43,527 bases of DNA from Microbispora corallina (GTDB taxonomy: Bacteria > Actinomycetota > Actinomycetes > Streptosporangiales > Streptosporangiaceae), in contig NZ_BOOC01000055.1 of NCBI RefSeq assembly GCF_016863035.1, positions 1 through 43,527 of the forward strand. Reading direction: 5' to 3'. The notes under the pieces were generated by a model. The model saw only the letters and a list, made by a program, of their open reading frames with translations. It ran no database searches and was not told where the DNA came from. Numbering within the stretch: the first letter of the stretch is position 1; every line of letters begins with the position of its first letter. This document shows, piece by piece, positions 21,765 to 33,587 of this stretch. The position numbers and the translations under genes were made by a program.

Positions 21765-24311
21765 GTGCTCAGACGACTCAGCATGCTCGCCTCCGCGGCG
21801 CTGGCCACGACCCTGGCCATGGCGTCCGTGACCGGCGTGCCGGCCCACGCGGACGGCCCCGAGCAGATCCCCAACGGCACCTTCGACACGACCACCGACC
21901 CCTGGTGGCACACGGACAACCTGTCCTTCTCCCTCTCGGGCGGCCGCCTGTGCGCGGACGTCCCGGGCGGAACGGTCAACCCCTGGGACGCGATCATCGG
22001 GGTCAACGACATCCCGCTGGTCAAGGACGAGACGTACGGGTTCAGCTTCTTCGCCTCGGCCGACCCGGGGAAGGTCGCGCGGGCGTACGTCCAGCTCCCG
22101 GTGGACCCGTACACGCAGTACGTCTCGGCGGCGCCGGAGCTGAGCGTGTCGGGCGACACCTACAGCTACACGTTCACGTCACCGGTGGACCTCGCCAACG
22201 GGCAGGTCGTCTTCCAGCTGGGCGGCAGCGCGACGCCGTGGCGGTTCTGCGTGGACGACGTGTCGCTCAAGGGCGGCGTCCCGCCGGAGGTCTACACGCC
22301 CGACACCGGCCCGCGGGTGCGGGTGAACCAGGTGGCCTACCTCCCCAAGGGGCCGAAGAACGCCACGCTCGTCACCGACGCCACCGCGGCCCTGCCCTGG
22401 CAGCTCAAGAACTCCTCCGGGACGACCGTCGCCCACGGCGTGACCACCCCGCGCGGCGTGGACGCGAGCTCCGGGCAGAACGTCCACTCGATCGACTTCA
22501 GCTCCTACACCCGGGGCGGCACCGGGTTCACGCTGACGGCCGACGGCGAGACCAGCCGGCCGTTCGACATCAAGGGCGACTCCTACCGGGACCTCGAGCT
22601 CGACGCGCTGAAGTTCTACTACACCCAGCGCAGCGGCATCGCGATCGACGACGCGCTGCGGCCGGGGTACGGCAGGCCGGCCGGCCACGTCGGCGTCGCC
22701 CCCAACCAGGGCGACACGAGCGTGCCGTGCCAGCCGGGCGTGTGCGACTACTCCCTCGACGTCTCCGGCGGCTGGTACGACGCCGGCGACCACGGCAAGT
22801 ACGTCGTCAACGGCGGCATCGCGGTGGCGCAGCTCATGAGCGAGTTCGAGCGGACCAAGAACGCCGCGACCGCCAAGCCGATCGGCTCCCTGGCCATCCC
22901 CGAGAGCGGCGACGCCGTCCCCGACATTCTGAACGAGGCCCGCTGGGAGCAGGAGTTCCTGCTCAAGATGCAGCGGCCGGACGGCATGGTCCACCACAAG
23001 ATCCACGACCAGAACTGGACCGGCCTGCCGCTGCTGCCCAACCTCGACCCGCAGAAGCGTGAGCTCCACCCGGTCTCCACGGCGGCCACGCTCAACCTCG
23101 CCGCGACGGCCGCCCAGGCCGCCCGGATCTTCGCCCCGTACGACGCGGCCTTCGCGGCCAAGAACCTCGCCGCCGCGAAGAAGGCGTGGGCGGCGGCCCG
23201 GGCCAACCCCGGCCTGCTGGCGTCCCCGTCCGACGGCAACGGCGGCGGCACCTACGACGACGCCGACGTCAGCGACGAGTTCTACTGGGCGGCGGCCGAG
23301 CTGTACATCACGACCGGCGAGGCCCAGTACCGCGACTTCGTGCTCGCCTCCCCGCACCACACGGCCGACCTGTGGAGCCCCTCCGGCGCCTTCGACTGGG
23401 GTCACGTCGCGGCGCTCGGCCGCATCGACCTGGCGACCGTGCCGAACGACCTGCCGGGCCGCGCCGCCGTCCGCACGTCGGTGCTCGACGGAGCCGACCG
23501 GTACCTCGCCATCGTGAACGACCACCCGTACGGGCTGCCGTTCAACCCGGGCGACTACTTCTGGGGCTCCAACAGCGCGATCCTCAACAACATGGTGGTC
23601 CTCGGGGCGGGCTACGACCTCACGGGGAACGTGAAGTACCGCGACGCCGTGCTCCAGGGCATCGACTACCTGCTCGGCCGCAACGCCCTCAACCAGTCGT
23701 ACGTGACCGGCTACGGCGAGGTGGCGTCGAAGAACGAGCACAGCAGGTGGTACGCCCACTCGCTGGACACCTCGCTGCCCAACCCGCCGCACGGCACGCT
23801 CGCCGGAGGCGCCAACTCCGGCCTCCAGGACCCGGTGGCGCAGGCGAAGCTGACGGGCTGCAAGCCCCAGTTCTGCTACATCGACGACATCGGCTCCTAC
23901 TCCACCAACGAGGAGGCCATCAACTGGAACTCGGCGCTGTCGTGGGTCTCGGGCTTCATCGCCGGGCAGGGTGACGGCACCGTCCAGGCGCCCGCCGCCT
24001 GCAAGGTCACCTACACGGTGCACGGCTCGTGGCCGCAGGGCTTCACCACCCAGGTCACGCTGAAGAACACCGGCACCAAGAAGATCGACGACTGGTCCCT
24101 GAAGTGGTCGTTCCTCGGCGGCCAGAAGATCGACCACGGATGGAGCGCCGTCCTGTCCCAGCAGGCGGCGACCGTCACGGCGGCCAACGACGCCTGGAAC
24201 AAGACCATCAACCCCGGCCAGTCGGTGACGTTCGGCTTCAACGGCACCTCGGCGCCGGGGGCCAACCCGAGCCCCGACCTGTTCCTGCTCAACGGCGCGG
24301 CCTGCGCCTGA
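21765..24311 (+). CDS. Secreted GH9 cellulase with CBM4 and CBM2 modules
   Basis: An 848-residue exported cellulase. A signal peptide ends near residue 27 (VPAHA). Then come a CBM4/9 module (about 30-175, NGTFD...PWRFCVDDVSLKGG landmarks), an Ig-like CelD_N domain opening PRVRVNQVAYLPKG, the GH9 barrel with the catalytic Asp pair in GGWYDAGDHGKY (about 338 and 341) and the acid Glu in NEEAINWNSALSW (about 716), and a C-terminal CBM2 from about 746 (Cys near both ends, aromatic face residues). The order resembles Thermobifida Cel9B. GTG at 21765 follows CGAGGA. A perfect CebR box just upstream implies induction by cellobiose. It acts outside the cell on cellulose; endo or processive mode is not decided here. 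Confidence 0.93.
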   Translation: MLRRLSMLASAALATTLAMASVTGVPAHADGPEQIPNGTFDTTTDPWWHTDNLSFSLSGGRLCADVPGGTVNPWDAIIGVNDIPLVKDETYGFSFFASADPGKVARAYVQLPVDPYTQYVSAAPELSVSGDTYSYTFTSPVDLANGQVVFQLGGSATPWRFCVDDVSLKGGVPPEVYTPDTGPRVRVNQVAYLPKGPKNATLVTDATAALPWQLKNSSGTTVAHGVTTPRGVDASSGQNVHSIDFSSYTRGGTGFTLTADGETSRPFDIKGDSYRDLELDALKFYYTQRSGIAIDDALRPGYGRPAGHVGVAPNQGDTSVPCQPGVCDYSLDVSGGWYDAGDHGKYVVNGGIAVAQLMSEFERTKNAATAKPIGSLAIPESGDAVPDILNEARWEQEFLLKMQRPDGMVHHKIHDQNWTGLPLLPNLDPQKRELHPVSTAATLNLAATAAQAARIFAPYDAAFAAKNLAAAKKAWAAARANPGLLASPSDGNGGGTYDDADVSDEFYWAAAELYITTGEAQYRDFVLASPHHTADLWSPSGAFDWGHVAALGRIDLATVPNDLPGRAAVRTSVLDGADRYLAIVNDHPYGLPFNPGDYFWGSNSAILNNMVVLGAGYDLTGNVKYRDAVLQGIDYLLGRNALNQSYVTGYGEVASKNEHSRWYAHSLDTSLPNPPHGTLAGGANSGLQDPVAQAKLTGCKPQFCYIDDIGSYSTNEEAINWNSALSWVSGFIAGQGDGTVQAPAACKVTYTVHGSWPQGFTTQVTLKNTGTKKIDDWSLKWSFLGGQKIDHGWSAVLSQQAATVTAANDAWNKTINPGQSVTFGFNGTSAPGANPSPDLFLLNGAACA

Positions 24312-24332
24312 CCGGCGCAACGCCCGCACCAC

Positions 24333-24366
24333 CCCGCCGCCGCCCGCTCCCGCGGGGGCGGCGGGC
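24333..24366 (+). terminator. Terminator-like hairpin after the GH9 gene
   Basis: A C/G-rich stem (CGCCGCCCGC paired with a later GCGGGGGCGGCG, one small bulge) begins about 22 bases after the stop codon. It has no T-run, as is common in actinobacteria. Confidence 0.5.
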
Positions 24367-24441
24367 GCCGGCCGCCGTCCCCACCCGGGCGGCGGCCGGC
24401 GCGCGTCCGGACCTCAACCGCCGTCGCTCTACGATGGTGTC

Positions 24442-25038
24442 GTGGCCGCCGACCGCTCCGCCCCCGCCGAACTGCTCGCCGTCGAGGCGTTCCTCAACAC
24501 GCTCGACGAGCGCGCCTACACCCACCGCGGAACGCGGCACGCGGGCGGTGACCAGCTCACCACGCCCGCGGCGCTGTCGGCGTGGCTCGCGCGGGAGGGC
24601 CTCGTCCCCCCGGGCACGCGGGCCGGCCGTGACGACCTGTCCGTGGCGCGCGACCTGCGGGCGGCCCTGCGGGCCTCCCTGGCCGGGCGGATCGAGCCGC
24701 CGGACGAGGACGCGGTCGCCGAGGCCAACACCACGCTCGGCTGGTTCCCGCTCCGGCTGGGGCTGACGCCGGGCGGCACGCCCCGGCTCGACCCGGACGG
24801 CGGCGGCGTGCTGGCGGAGGCCCTGGGCGGCATCGTCGCGGCCGTCGCGCGGGCGGCGGCCCGGGGCTCGTGGAACCGGCTGCGGATGTGCGCGGCCCCC
24901 GACTGCCACTGGGTCTTCTACGACACCTCGCGGAGCGGAGGCGGGCGCTGGTGCTCGATGGCCGTGTGCGGCAACCGGGCCAAGACGCGGCGCTACCGGG
25001 AGCGCCACGCCGACGGGGAGGACGGCTCCGCGTCGTAG
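24442..25038 (+). CDS. CGNR zinc finger protein (ABATE domain)
   Basis: A 198-residue protein with an N-terminal ABATE (putative stress-induced regulator) domain and a C-terminal CGNR zinc finger. The finger is visible as LRMCAAPDCHWVFYD and WCSMAVCGNRAKTRRYRER, giving two C-x4-C pairs and the name-giving motif, followed by basic residues that likely contact DNA. The start is a GTG. It stands alone, convergent with the broken epoxide hydrolase gene. Such proteins are widespread putative transcription regulators in actinobacteria with no known targets. Confidence 0.85.
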   Translation: MAADRSAPAELLAVEAFLNTLDERAYTHRGTRHAGGDQLTTPAALSAWLAREGLVPPGTRAGRDDLSVARDLRAALRASLAGRIEPPDEDAVAEANTTLGWFPLRLGLTPGGTPRLDPDGGGVLAEALGGIVAAVARAAARGSWNRLRMCAAPDCHWVFYDTSRSGGGRWCSMAVCGNRAKTRRYRERHADGEDGSAS

Positions 25039-25042
25039 CCGG

Positions 25043-26188
25043 TCAGGCCGTCGCCCGCAAGGGGCGGAAGAAGGCCCGGATCTCCTCGGCGAGCGCCCGC
25101 GGCTCCTCCAGCGCGGCGAAGTGCCCGCCCCGCGGCGACTCGGTCCACCGGCGCACGTCGAAGTACCGCTCGGCCAGTTCGCGCGGCGGCCGGCCCTGGG
25201 GGGCGAACTCGTTCGCGAACGACGCGTACCCCATCGGCACCCGCACCGGGTCGTCCTCCCGCAGCGCCGCGCCGCGGTCGCGATGGGCGTGGTACGGCCG
25301 CAGGGACGAGGCGGCGGTTCCGCTCGCCCAGTAGACGGTCAGATTGGTGAGCAGGCGCTCCCTGCTGAACCGGGACTCGACGTCGCCATCGCAGTCGCTC
25401 CACGCCCGGAACTTCTCCACGATCCAGGCGGCCAAAGCGGCCGGGGAGTCGGTCAGCCCGTATCCGAGGGTCTGCGGCCGGGTCGCCTGCAGGTGCGCGT
25501 AGGCGCCCTCCTCGTCGTCCCACCGCGCCTGCGCCGCGAAGAACTCCCGCTCGGCCGCGCTCCACGGCTCGGGCGGCACCGGGAAGCTGGCGGCGGACAG
25601 GTGCACGCCCACCACGCGGCCGGGGTGCCGGAGGCCGAGCCTGCTCGTGACGCCCGCCCCGATGTCGGTGCCGCAGGCGCCGAAGCGGTCGTACCCGAGC
25701 CCCTCGGTCATCAGGCGGCACCACAGATCGGCGACCTCGGTGTTGAGCAGCCCGGGTCCGGCGGGCCGGTCGGAGAACCCGTAGCCGGGCAGCGAGGGGA
25801 CCACCACGTCGAAGGCGTCGGCCGCGTCGGCGCCGTGCGCGGCGGGATCGGCGAGCATCGGGACGAGGTCGAGGTACTCCACGAACGAGCTCGGCCAGCC
25901 GTGGGTCAGGACGAGCGGCAGCGGGCTCGGCCCCCGGCCCCTCTCGTGGACGAAGTGCACCCGCAGGCCGCCGAGGTCGGCCCGGAAGTGCGCGAGCGCG
26001 TTGAGCGTCCGCTCCTGGGCGCGCCAGTCGAACTCGCCGCCCCAGGAGGCCAGCAGCTCACGCAGGTATCCCAGGTCGGCCCCCTACTCCCAGGCGCCGG
26101 CCGGCTGGTCCGGCCAGCGGGTCCGCGCGATGCGGTCCCGCAGGTCGTCGAGCACGGCGTCGGGGACGGAGACGGCGAACGGTTCCAC
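25043..26188 (-). pseudogene. Epoxide hydrolase interrupted by an in-frame amber codon
   Basis: The full frame from a GTG at 26188 would encode about 381 residues: an EHN domain opening VEPFAVSVPDAVLDDLRDRI, then an alpha/beta-hydrolase fold with the oxyanion HGWPSSF, GYGFSDRP, nucleophile Asp in GTDIGAG, and C-terminal His in GGHFAALEEP. Codon 35 is TAG (26086-26084) in WE*GADLGYLREL, where this family normally has Tyr (TAC), so one base change explains it. Everything downstream is open and well conserved. A shorter protein from a GTG at 25960 (305 residues) would lack the EHN domain. A sequencing error or recent inactivation are equally possible. A 13-bp inverted repeat lies just upstream. 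Confidence 0.82.
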
Positions 26189-26197
26189 CGGAACGGA

Positions 26198-26233
26198 AGG
26201 CGACACCGTTGAAAGCTAACAACGGTGTCGCCT
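26198..26233. repeat. Perfect 13-bp inverted repeat upstream of the epoxide hydrolase
   Basis: AGGCGACACCGTT (26198-26210), ten AT-rich bases, then AACGGTGTCGCCT (26221-26233). It lies between the SDR stop (26293) and the hydrolase start (26188). It may be an operator for the hydrolase or a terminator for the SDR; without a T-run and with a possible promoter in it, an operator is slightly favoured. Confidence 0.7.
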
Positions 26234-26292
26234 GCGCGCAACCCCCATAGGCGTTCTCTGGTGTCGCAGCTCGCCTCCTGGGGGTGCGCCGG

Positions 26293-27054
26293 TCAGAGGT
26301 CGCCGCCTCCGGTCGCGTCGACCGTGACGCCGGTCACCCAGCCCGCGTCGTCCGAGGCGAGGAACGCCACCACTCCCGCCACGTCCCGAGGCACGCCGAC
26401 GCGGCCCAGCGCGGATCGCCGCGCGGACGCCTCCCACGCCCCCGGGTCGCCCCTCAGCCAGCCGGCGTTGGCGTCGGTGTCGACGATGCCCGGCGCGACG
26501 TTGTTGACGGTGATCCCCCGCGGCCCGAGATGCTTGGCCAGCGCGAGCGTGAACGTCTCCAGCGCCCCCTTCGTCATCGCGTACGCGATGGCCTCGGGGA
26601 AGGAGATCCGGGTCACGCCGGAGGTGACGGTGACGATCCGGCCGCCGTCGGGGATGCGCGGCAGCGCGCGCCGCGTGACGAAGAACGGCGCCCGGGTGTT
26701 CACCGCGAACCCCCGGTCGTAGATCTCCGGGGTCACGTCCTCGATCGGCGCGTGCACGCTGATCCCGGCGTTGTTCACCAGGATGTGCAGCGGGGCGTCC
26801 GGGCCGAGAGCCTCGTCGAGGGCGTCGAACAGCGTCTCGACGTCGCCCGGGACCCCGAGTTCGGCCCGTACGGGGAAGGCCCGCCCTCCAGCGCCGGCGA
26901 TCGCGTCGACGACCTCCCGGGCCGCCGCCTCGTCCCGGGCGTACCCGACGGCGACCAGCGCGCCCTCGGCGGCCAGCCGCTCGGCCACGGCCCGGCCGAT
27001 CCCCCTGCTCGCGCCCGTGACCAGCGCGGTCCTTCCGTCCAGAGCACGGCTCAT
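26293..27054 (-). CDS. SDR family oxidoreductase, TetR-partnered
   Basis: A 253-residue classical short-chain dehydrogenase: cofactor loop VTGASRGIGRAVAERL, NNAG, catalytic Ser in VTVTSGVTR, YAMTK with Tyr and Lys, and the terminal VTGVTVDATGG typical of FabG-like enzymes. The ATG at 27054 has AAGGA nine bases upstream. It is divergent from a TetR gene with 77 bases between starts, and that gap holds two matching operators. This is the usual pattern of a TetR-controlled detoxifying or resistance reductase. The substrate is unknown. Confidence 0.88.
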   Translation of the reverse strand: MSRALDGRTALVTGASRGIGRAVAERLAAEGALVAVGYARDEAAAREVVDAIAGAGGRAFPVRAELGVPGDVETLFDALDEALGPDAPLHILVNNAGISVHAPIEDVTPEIYDRGFAVNTRAPFFVTRRALPRIPDGGRIVTVTSGVTRISFPEAIAYAMTKGALETFTLALAKHLGPRGITVNNVAPGIVDTDANAGWLRGDPGAWEASARRSALGRVGVPRDVAGVVAFLASDDAGWVTGVTVDATGGGDL

Positions 27055-27069
27055 GCCTGAAATCCTTTC

Positions 27070-27085
27070 TGTAGCGATCACTACA
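27070..27085. promoter_or_regulatory. TetR operator copy 1
   Basis: TGTAGCGATCACTACA, a 16-bp palindrome with one mismatched pair, between the divergent SDR and TetR genes, 15 bases before the SDR start. Confidence 0.7.
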
Positions 27086-27105
27086 ATTGAGACGATAGCA
27101 CGTTG

Positions 27106-27123
27106 TGTAGTGAGCGCTATAGA
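27106..27123 (+). promoter_or_regulatory. TetR operator copy 2 overlapping the tetR -10
   Basis: TGTAGTGAGCGCTATA (27106-27121) matches the pattern of copy 1. Its right end overlaps a -10 TATAGA (27118-27123) that lies eight bases before the ATG, so the tetR mRNA is probably leaderless and autorepressed. Confidence 0.65.
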
Positions 27124-27131
27124 ATGGGCCG

Positions 27132-27707
27132 ATGGGGAGGACGCGGGCGTTCGACCGGGACGCCGCCCTGGAACGGGCACTAGAGGAGTTCTGGCGGAAC
27201 GGGTACGAGGCCACCTCGATCGCGGGCCTCACGGCGGTGATGGGCATCAACCCGCCGAGCCTCTACGCCGCCTTCGGGGACAAGAAGTCGTTGTTCGGCG
27301 AGGCCGTGCGGCGCTACCAGGAGACCCACGGGGCGTTCAGCGCCCGCGCGCTGTCGGAGGAGCCGACGGCCGGGCGGGCGGTCGAGCGCCTGCTCCGCGA
27401 GGCGGCGCGGATCTACACCGACCCCGCCCACCCGCCGGGCTGCTTGATCATCTTCGCGGGCGTCAACACCACGGACGCGGGCGTCGCGGCCGGCCTAAGG
27501 GACCACCGCGAGGCCGGCAGGCGGCAGATCCTGCGCCGGATCGAGGAGGACGTCGAGGCCGGGCTGCTTCCCGCGGACACCGACGCGCACGGGCTCGCGA
27601 CCTTCTACGCCGCCGCCCTGCAGGGCATGTCGGCGCAGGCCCGCGACGGCGCGACCAGGGACGACCTCGACGCCGTGGCGACGCTCGCCCTGCGGGCCTG
27701 GCCGTAA
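27132..27707 (+). CDS. TetR family regulator
   Basis: A 191-residue repressor. The HTH is at residues about 8-55: LERALEEFWRNGYEATSIAG, LTAVMGINPPSLYAAFGDKKSLF. The C-terminal ligand domain has GCLIIFAGVNT and DTDAHGLATFYAAALQGMS, typical of the TetR group allied to AcrR/YvdT-like SDR partners. There is no ribosome binding site; the ATG at 27132 lies eight bases after a -10, which suggests a leaderless mRNA. It is divergent from the SDR and shares twin operators with it. Confidence 0.88.
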   Translation: MGRTRAFDRDAALERALEEFWRNGYEATSIAGLTAVMGINPPSLYAAFGDKKSLFGEAVRRYQETHGAFSARALSEEPTAGRAVERLLREAARIYTDPAHPPGCLIIFAGVNTTDAGVAAGLRDHREAGRRQILRRIEEDVEAGLLPADTDAHGLATFYAAALQGMSAQARDGATRDDLDAVATLALRAWP

Positions 27708-27710
27708 GCT

Positions 27711-28358
27711 GTGCCCGTGATCGACGACATCGCGGTGGACGCCGCCGTCACCGCCCTGCGCCCCGACTTCGCCGTCCTTGTGATGACCGCGCACGGCCTC
27801 GCGAACGGCCCGGCGGACGACCGGTCGCGCGGGTGGCTGGCCGAGGCAGCCGAGGCCGCCGTGCCGCCGGACGACGCCAGGATCGAGGCGTGGCGGGCGG
27901 CCTACCGGGCGTTCGGCGCCAAGCCGCAGCGCACCCGGCCGTCGGTCGACGCGCTGGTCCGGCGGATGCCGCTGCCCGAGATCAACCAGGTCGTCGACGC
28001 CTACAACGCCGTGTCCGTACGGCACGGGCTGCCGATCGGCGGGGAGGACCTGCGCCGCTACACGGGCCCGGCGCGGCTCGTGCGGGCGGCCGGCGACGAG
28101 CCGTCCGAGGAGGCGCTGGGCGAGCCGGAGATCGGCGAGGTCGTCTGGCGCGACGACACGGGCGTGACGTGCCGCCGGTGGAACTGGCGCCAGTGCGTCA
28201 GGACGCGGATCACCGAGGAGACGGTGGACGCCCTCTTCCTGCTCGAACGGCTGGAGCCGCTGACGATCGAGGGGCTCCGCGCGGCCGGCGACGACCTCGC
28301 CGGGAAGCTGTCGGAGATCTCCCCAGACGTCCGGATCGAGACGCGGCTCGTCGGCTGA
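27711..28358 (+). CDS. B3/B4 domain protein (Phe-tRNA synthetase beta-like)
   Basis: A 215-residue protein with the B3/B4 (tRNA-binding-like) domain also found in the beta subunit of phenylalanyl-tRNA synthetase. The stretch LPEINQVVDAYNAVSVRHGLP is characteristic. Free-standing members resemble editing domains and are often of unknown role. Two GTG starts, at 27711 and 27717, are both possible. It begins 3 bases after the tetR stop, so it is probably co-transcribed, though nothing links it to the SDR. Confidence 0.78.
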   Translation: MPVIDDIAVDAAVTALRPDFAVLVMTAHGLANGPADDRSRGWLAEAAEAAVPPDDARIEAWRAAYRAFGAKPQRTRPSVDALVRRMPLPEINQVVDAYNAVSVRHGLPIGGEDLRRYTGPARLVRAAGDEPSEEALGEPEIGEVVWRDDTGVTCRRWNWRQCVRTRITEETVDALFLLERLEPLTIEGLRAAGDDLAGKLSEISPDVRIETRLVG

Positions 28359-28563
28359 GCCGCCGCAGCGCTCCGATGTGACCATCTGGTGAGGAGAACC
28401 TGACCACCCAGACGGGCTACTCCCGCGTGACCTGTTTGATCGGTCCTGGGAGGATGGGCCGGGACCTGCGACCCGACCGGCGCACCTCACCGCCCCGGGC
28501 GAGTAGCCTTGGACAGGTTCATCAAACATCAACGCCGATCTGCGGAAGAGGGCGATTTCCGCC

Positions 28564-32277
<3,714 letters not shown>

Positions 32278-32300
32278 CGCCGGGGACCTCGACGACGACG

Positions 32301-32333
32301 GAAGTCCCCCGCGGCCGGACCGCGGGGGACTTC
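32301..32333 (+). terminator. Terminator of kgd
   Basis: Perfect 14-base arms GAAGTCCCCCGCGG and CCGCGGGGGACTTC with a 5-base loop, 23 bases after the kgd stop. A strong stem without a T-run, as is common here. Confidence 0.85.
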
Positions 32334-32372
32334 CCCATACCCGACCACGTTCCATCGAGGAAGCGACCGGAC

Positions 32373-32546
32373 ATGTACTTCACGGACAGAGGCATCGAGG
32401 AGCTCGCCGAGCGGCGCGGCGAGGAGGAGGTCAGCGTCGGCTGGCTCGCCGAGCGGCTGCGCGAGTTCGTCGACCTCAACCCCGAGTTCGAGACGCCCGT
32501 CGAGCGGCTGGCCACCTGGCTGGCCCGCCTCGACGAGGAGGACTGA
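32373..32546 (+). CDS. DUF6104-like small protein
   Basis: A 57-residue ORF. It begins MYFTDRGIEELAERRGEEE and ends in VERLATWLARLDEED; this short acidic sequence, with a near-invariant MYFTDRGIEEL opening, is a conserved actinobacterial family recalled as DUF6104. Its role is unknown. GAGGAAG precedes the ATG by 10 bases. It follows kgd on the same strand after a strong terminator, so it may have its own promoter or rely on read-through. Confidence 0.8.
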   Translation: MYFTDRGIEELAERRGEEEVSVGWLAERLREFVDLNPEFETPVERLATWLARLDEED

Positions 32547-32673
32547 ACCACCCGCCGCCGGGGGCCGGCCTCGCCCGGCGCCCGCCACGGCCCGGCCGTG
32601 GCGCGGCAACCACCACCGCCCGGCGACCGTCGCGTACGGCCCGCGCGAACCCGGGAGATAAACGCGATACATC

Positions 32674-32704
32674 TTGACTTTCGCCCAACGCGACATATCG
32701 TGTC
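32674..32704 (+). promoter_or_regulatory. Promoter and operator of the DUF4097-PadR operon
   Basis: -35 TTGACT (32674-32679), 16 bases, -10 TATCGT (32696-32701). The dyad GACA-tatcg-TGTC (32692-32704) covers the -10, and a related half-site CGATACAT lies just upstream at 32665-32672. Binding by the PadR product of this operon is inferred. Confidence 0.65.
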
Positions 32705-32762
32705 TTGTACAGCGTCGTCGGACGACGACACGACGGACCAGGTCGCGTGGAAGGGCCGAGCA

Positions 32763-33587
32763 ATGCCCCAATGGACGATCGACAAGCCCGGGCAGCTGAC
32801 GTTCGACACCGTGAGCGCTCTGAGCGTGCGCATCGTGGCCGGCCGGCTGGCCCTGCTGGCGAGTGACGGCCCGCCGACCCTGGAGGTGACCGGCCTCGAG
32901 TCGGGCCCGCTGCTGGTGACGCACGACGAGGCGGACGGCCGCCTCACGGTGGCGTACAAGGACCTGACCTGGGACGGCATCCTCGGGTGGCTGCGTCCCG
33001 GCTCCCGGTCCAGCGTCCTGACGCTGACCGTGCCGAAGGACTGCCCGGTGCAGGCCGGGGTGATCAGCGCGTCGGCGGTCGTCGCGGGCTTCGAGGGCGC
33101 CACCGGCGTCAAGAGCGTCTCGGGCGACATCGTGCTGGACGGCGTGAGCGGCGAGGTGCACGCGGAGACGGTCTCGGGCTCGGTGGAGAGCCGGGGCCTC
33201 GCGGGCGACCTGTCCTTCAGCAGCGTCTCCGGGGAGCTGACCGTGGCCGGCGGCATCCCGCACCGCCTGGCGGCGAACACGGTGTCGGGGAGCATCACGG
33301 CCGACGTGGAGCTGACCCCCACCGGCAACCTCTCGCTGAACAGCATGTCGGGCTCCATCGTGATCCGTCTCCCCGAGACGGTCGACGCGGATGTGAGCGT
33401 CCACTCGACGTCGGGCAGGATCGAGTCCGCGTTCCCCCGCCTGACCGGCGCCCGCCATCCCGGCGCGCGCTCGCTCAGCGGCCGGCTGGGCGGCGGTATG
33501 GCCCGTGTCTCGGCCACCACCGTGTCGGGGAGTGTGACCCTGCTCAGCAAGCAGACGAGCGACAGGCGAGAAGAGGAGAGGGCATGA
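32763..33587 (+). CDS. DUF4097 beta-strand repeat protein
   Basis: A 274-residue protein of the DUF4097 type. From about residue 95 it is built of short repeats with a VSG core (SVSGD, TVSGS, SVSGE, TVSGS, SMSGS, STSGR, SLSGR, TVSGS), as in a beta-helix or adhesin-like stack. There is no signal peptide. The start ATG at 32763 is preceded by AAGGGC. Its stop overlaps the PadR start (ATGA). DUF4097-PadR pairs recur in actinobacteria and often lie near envelope or antibiotic-stress genes; the molecular role is unknown. Confidence 0.85.
   Translation: MPQWTIDKPGQLTFDTVSALSVRIVAGRLALLASDGPPTLEVTGLESGPLLVTHDEADGRLTVAYKDLTWDGILGWLRPGSRSSVLTLTVPKDCPVQAGVISASAVVAGFEGATGVKSVSGDIVLDGVSGEVHAETVSGSVESRGLAGDLSFSSVSGELTVAGGIPHRLAANTVSGSITADVELTPTGNLSLNSMSGSIVIRLPETVDADVSVHSTSGRIESAFPRLTGARHPGARSLSGRLGGGMARVSATTVSGSVTLLSKQTSDRREEERA

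Noticed and set aside
20720..24332. Long open frames on both strands over the GH9 gene and its upstream regulator
   Set aside because: Low-complexity translations without motifs; the GH9 and ArsR/MFS frames have clear domains, signal peptide and ribosome sites.
28359..28563. kgd promoter
   Set aside because: TTGGAC and TTGATC hexamers exist but no convincing -10 at the right spacing; not reported as a feature.
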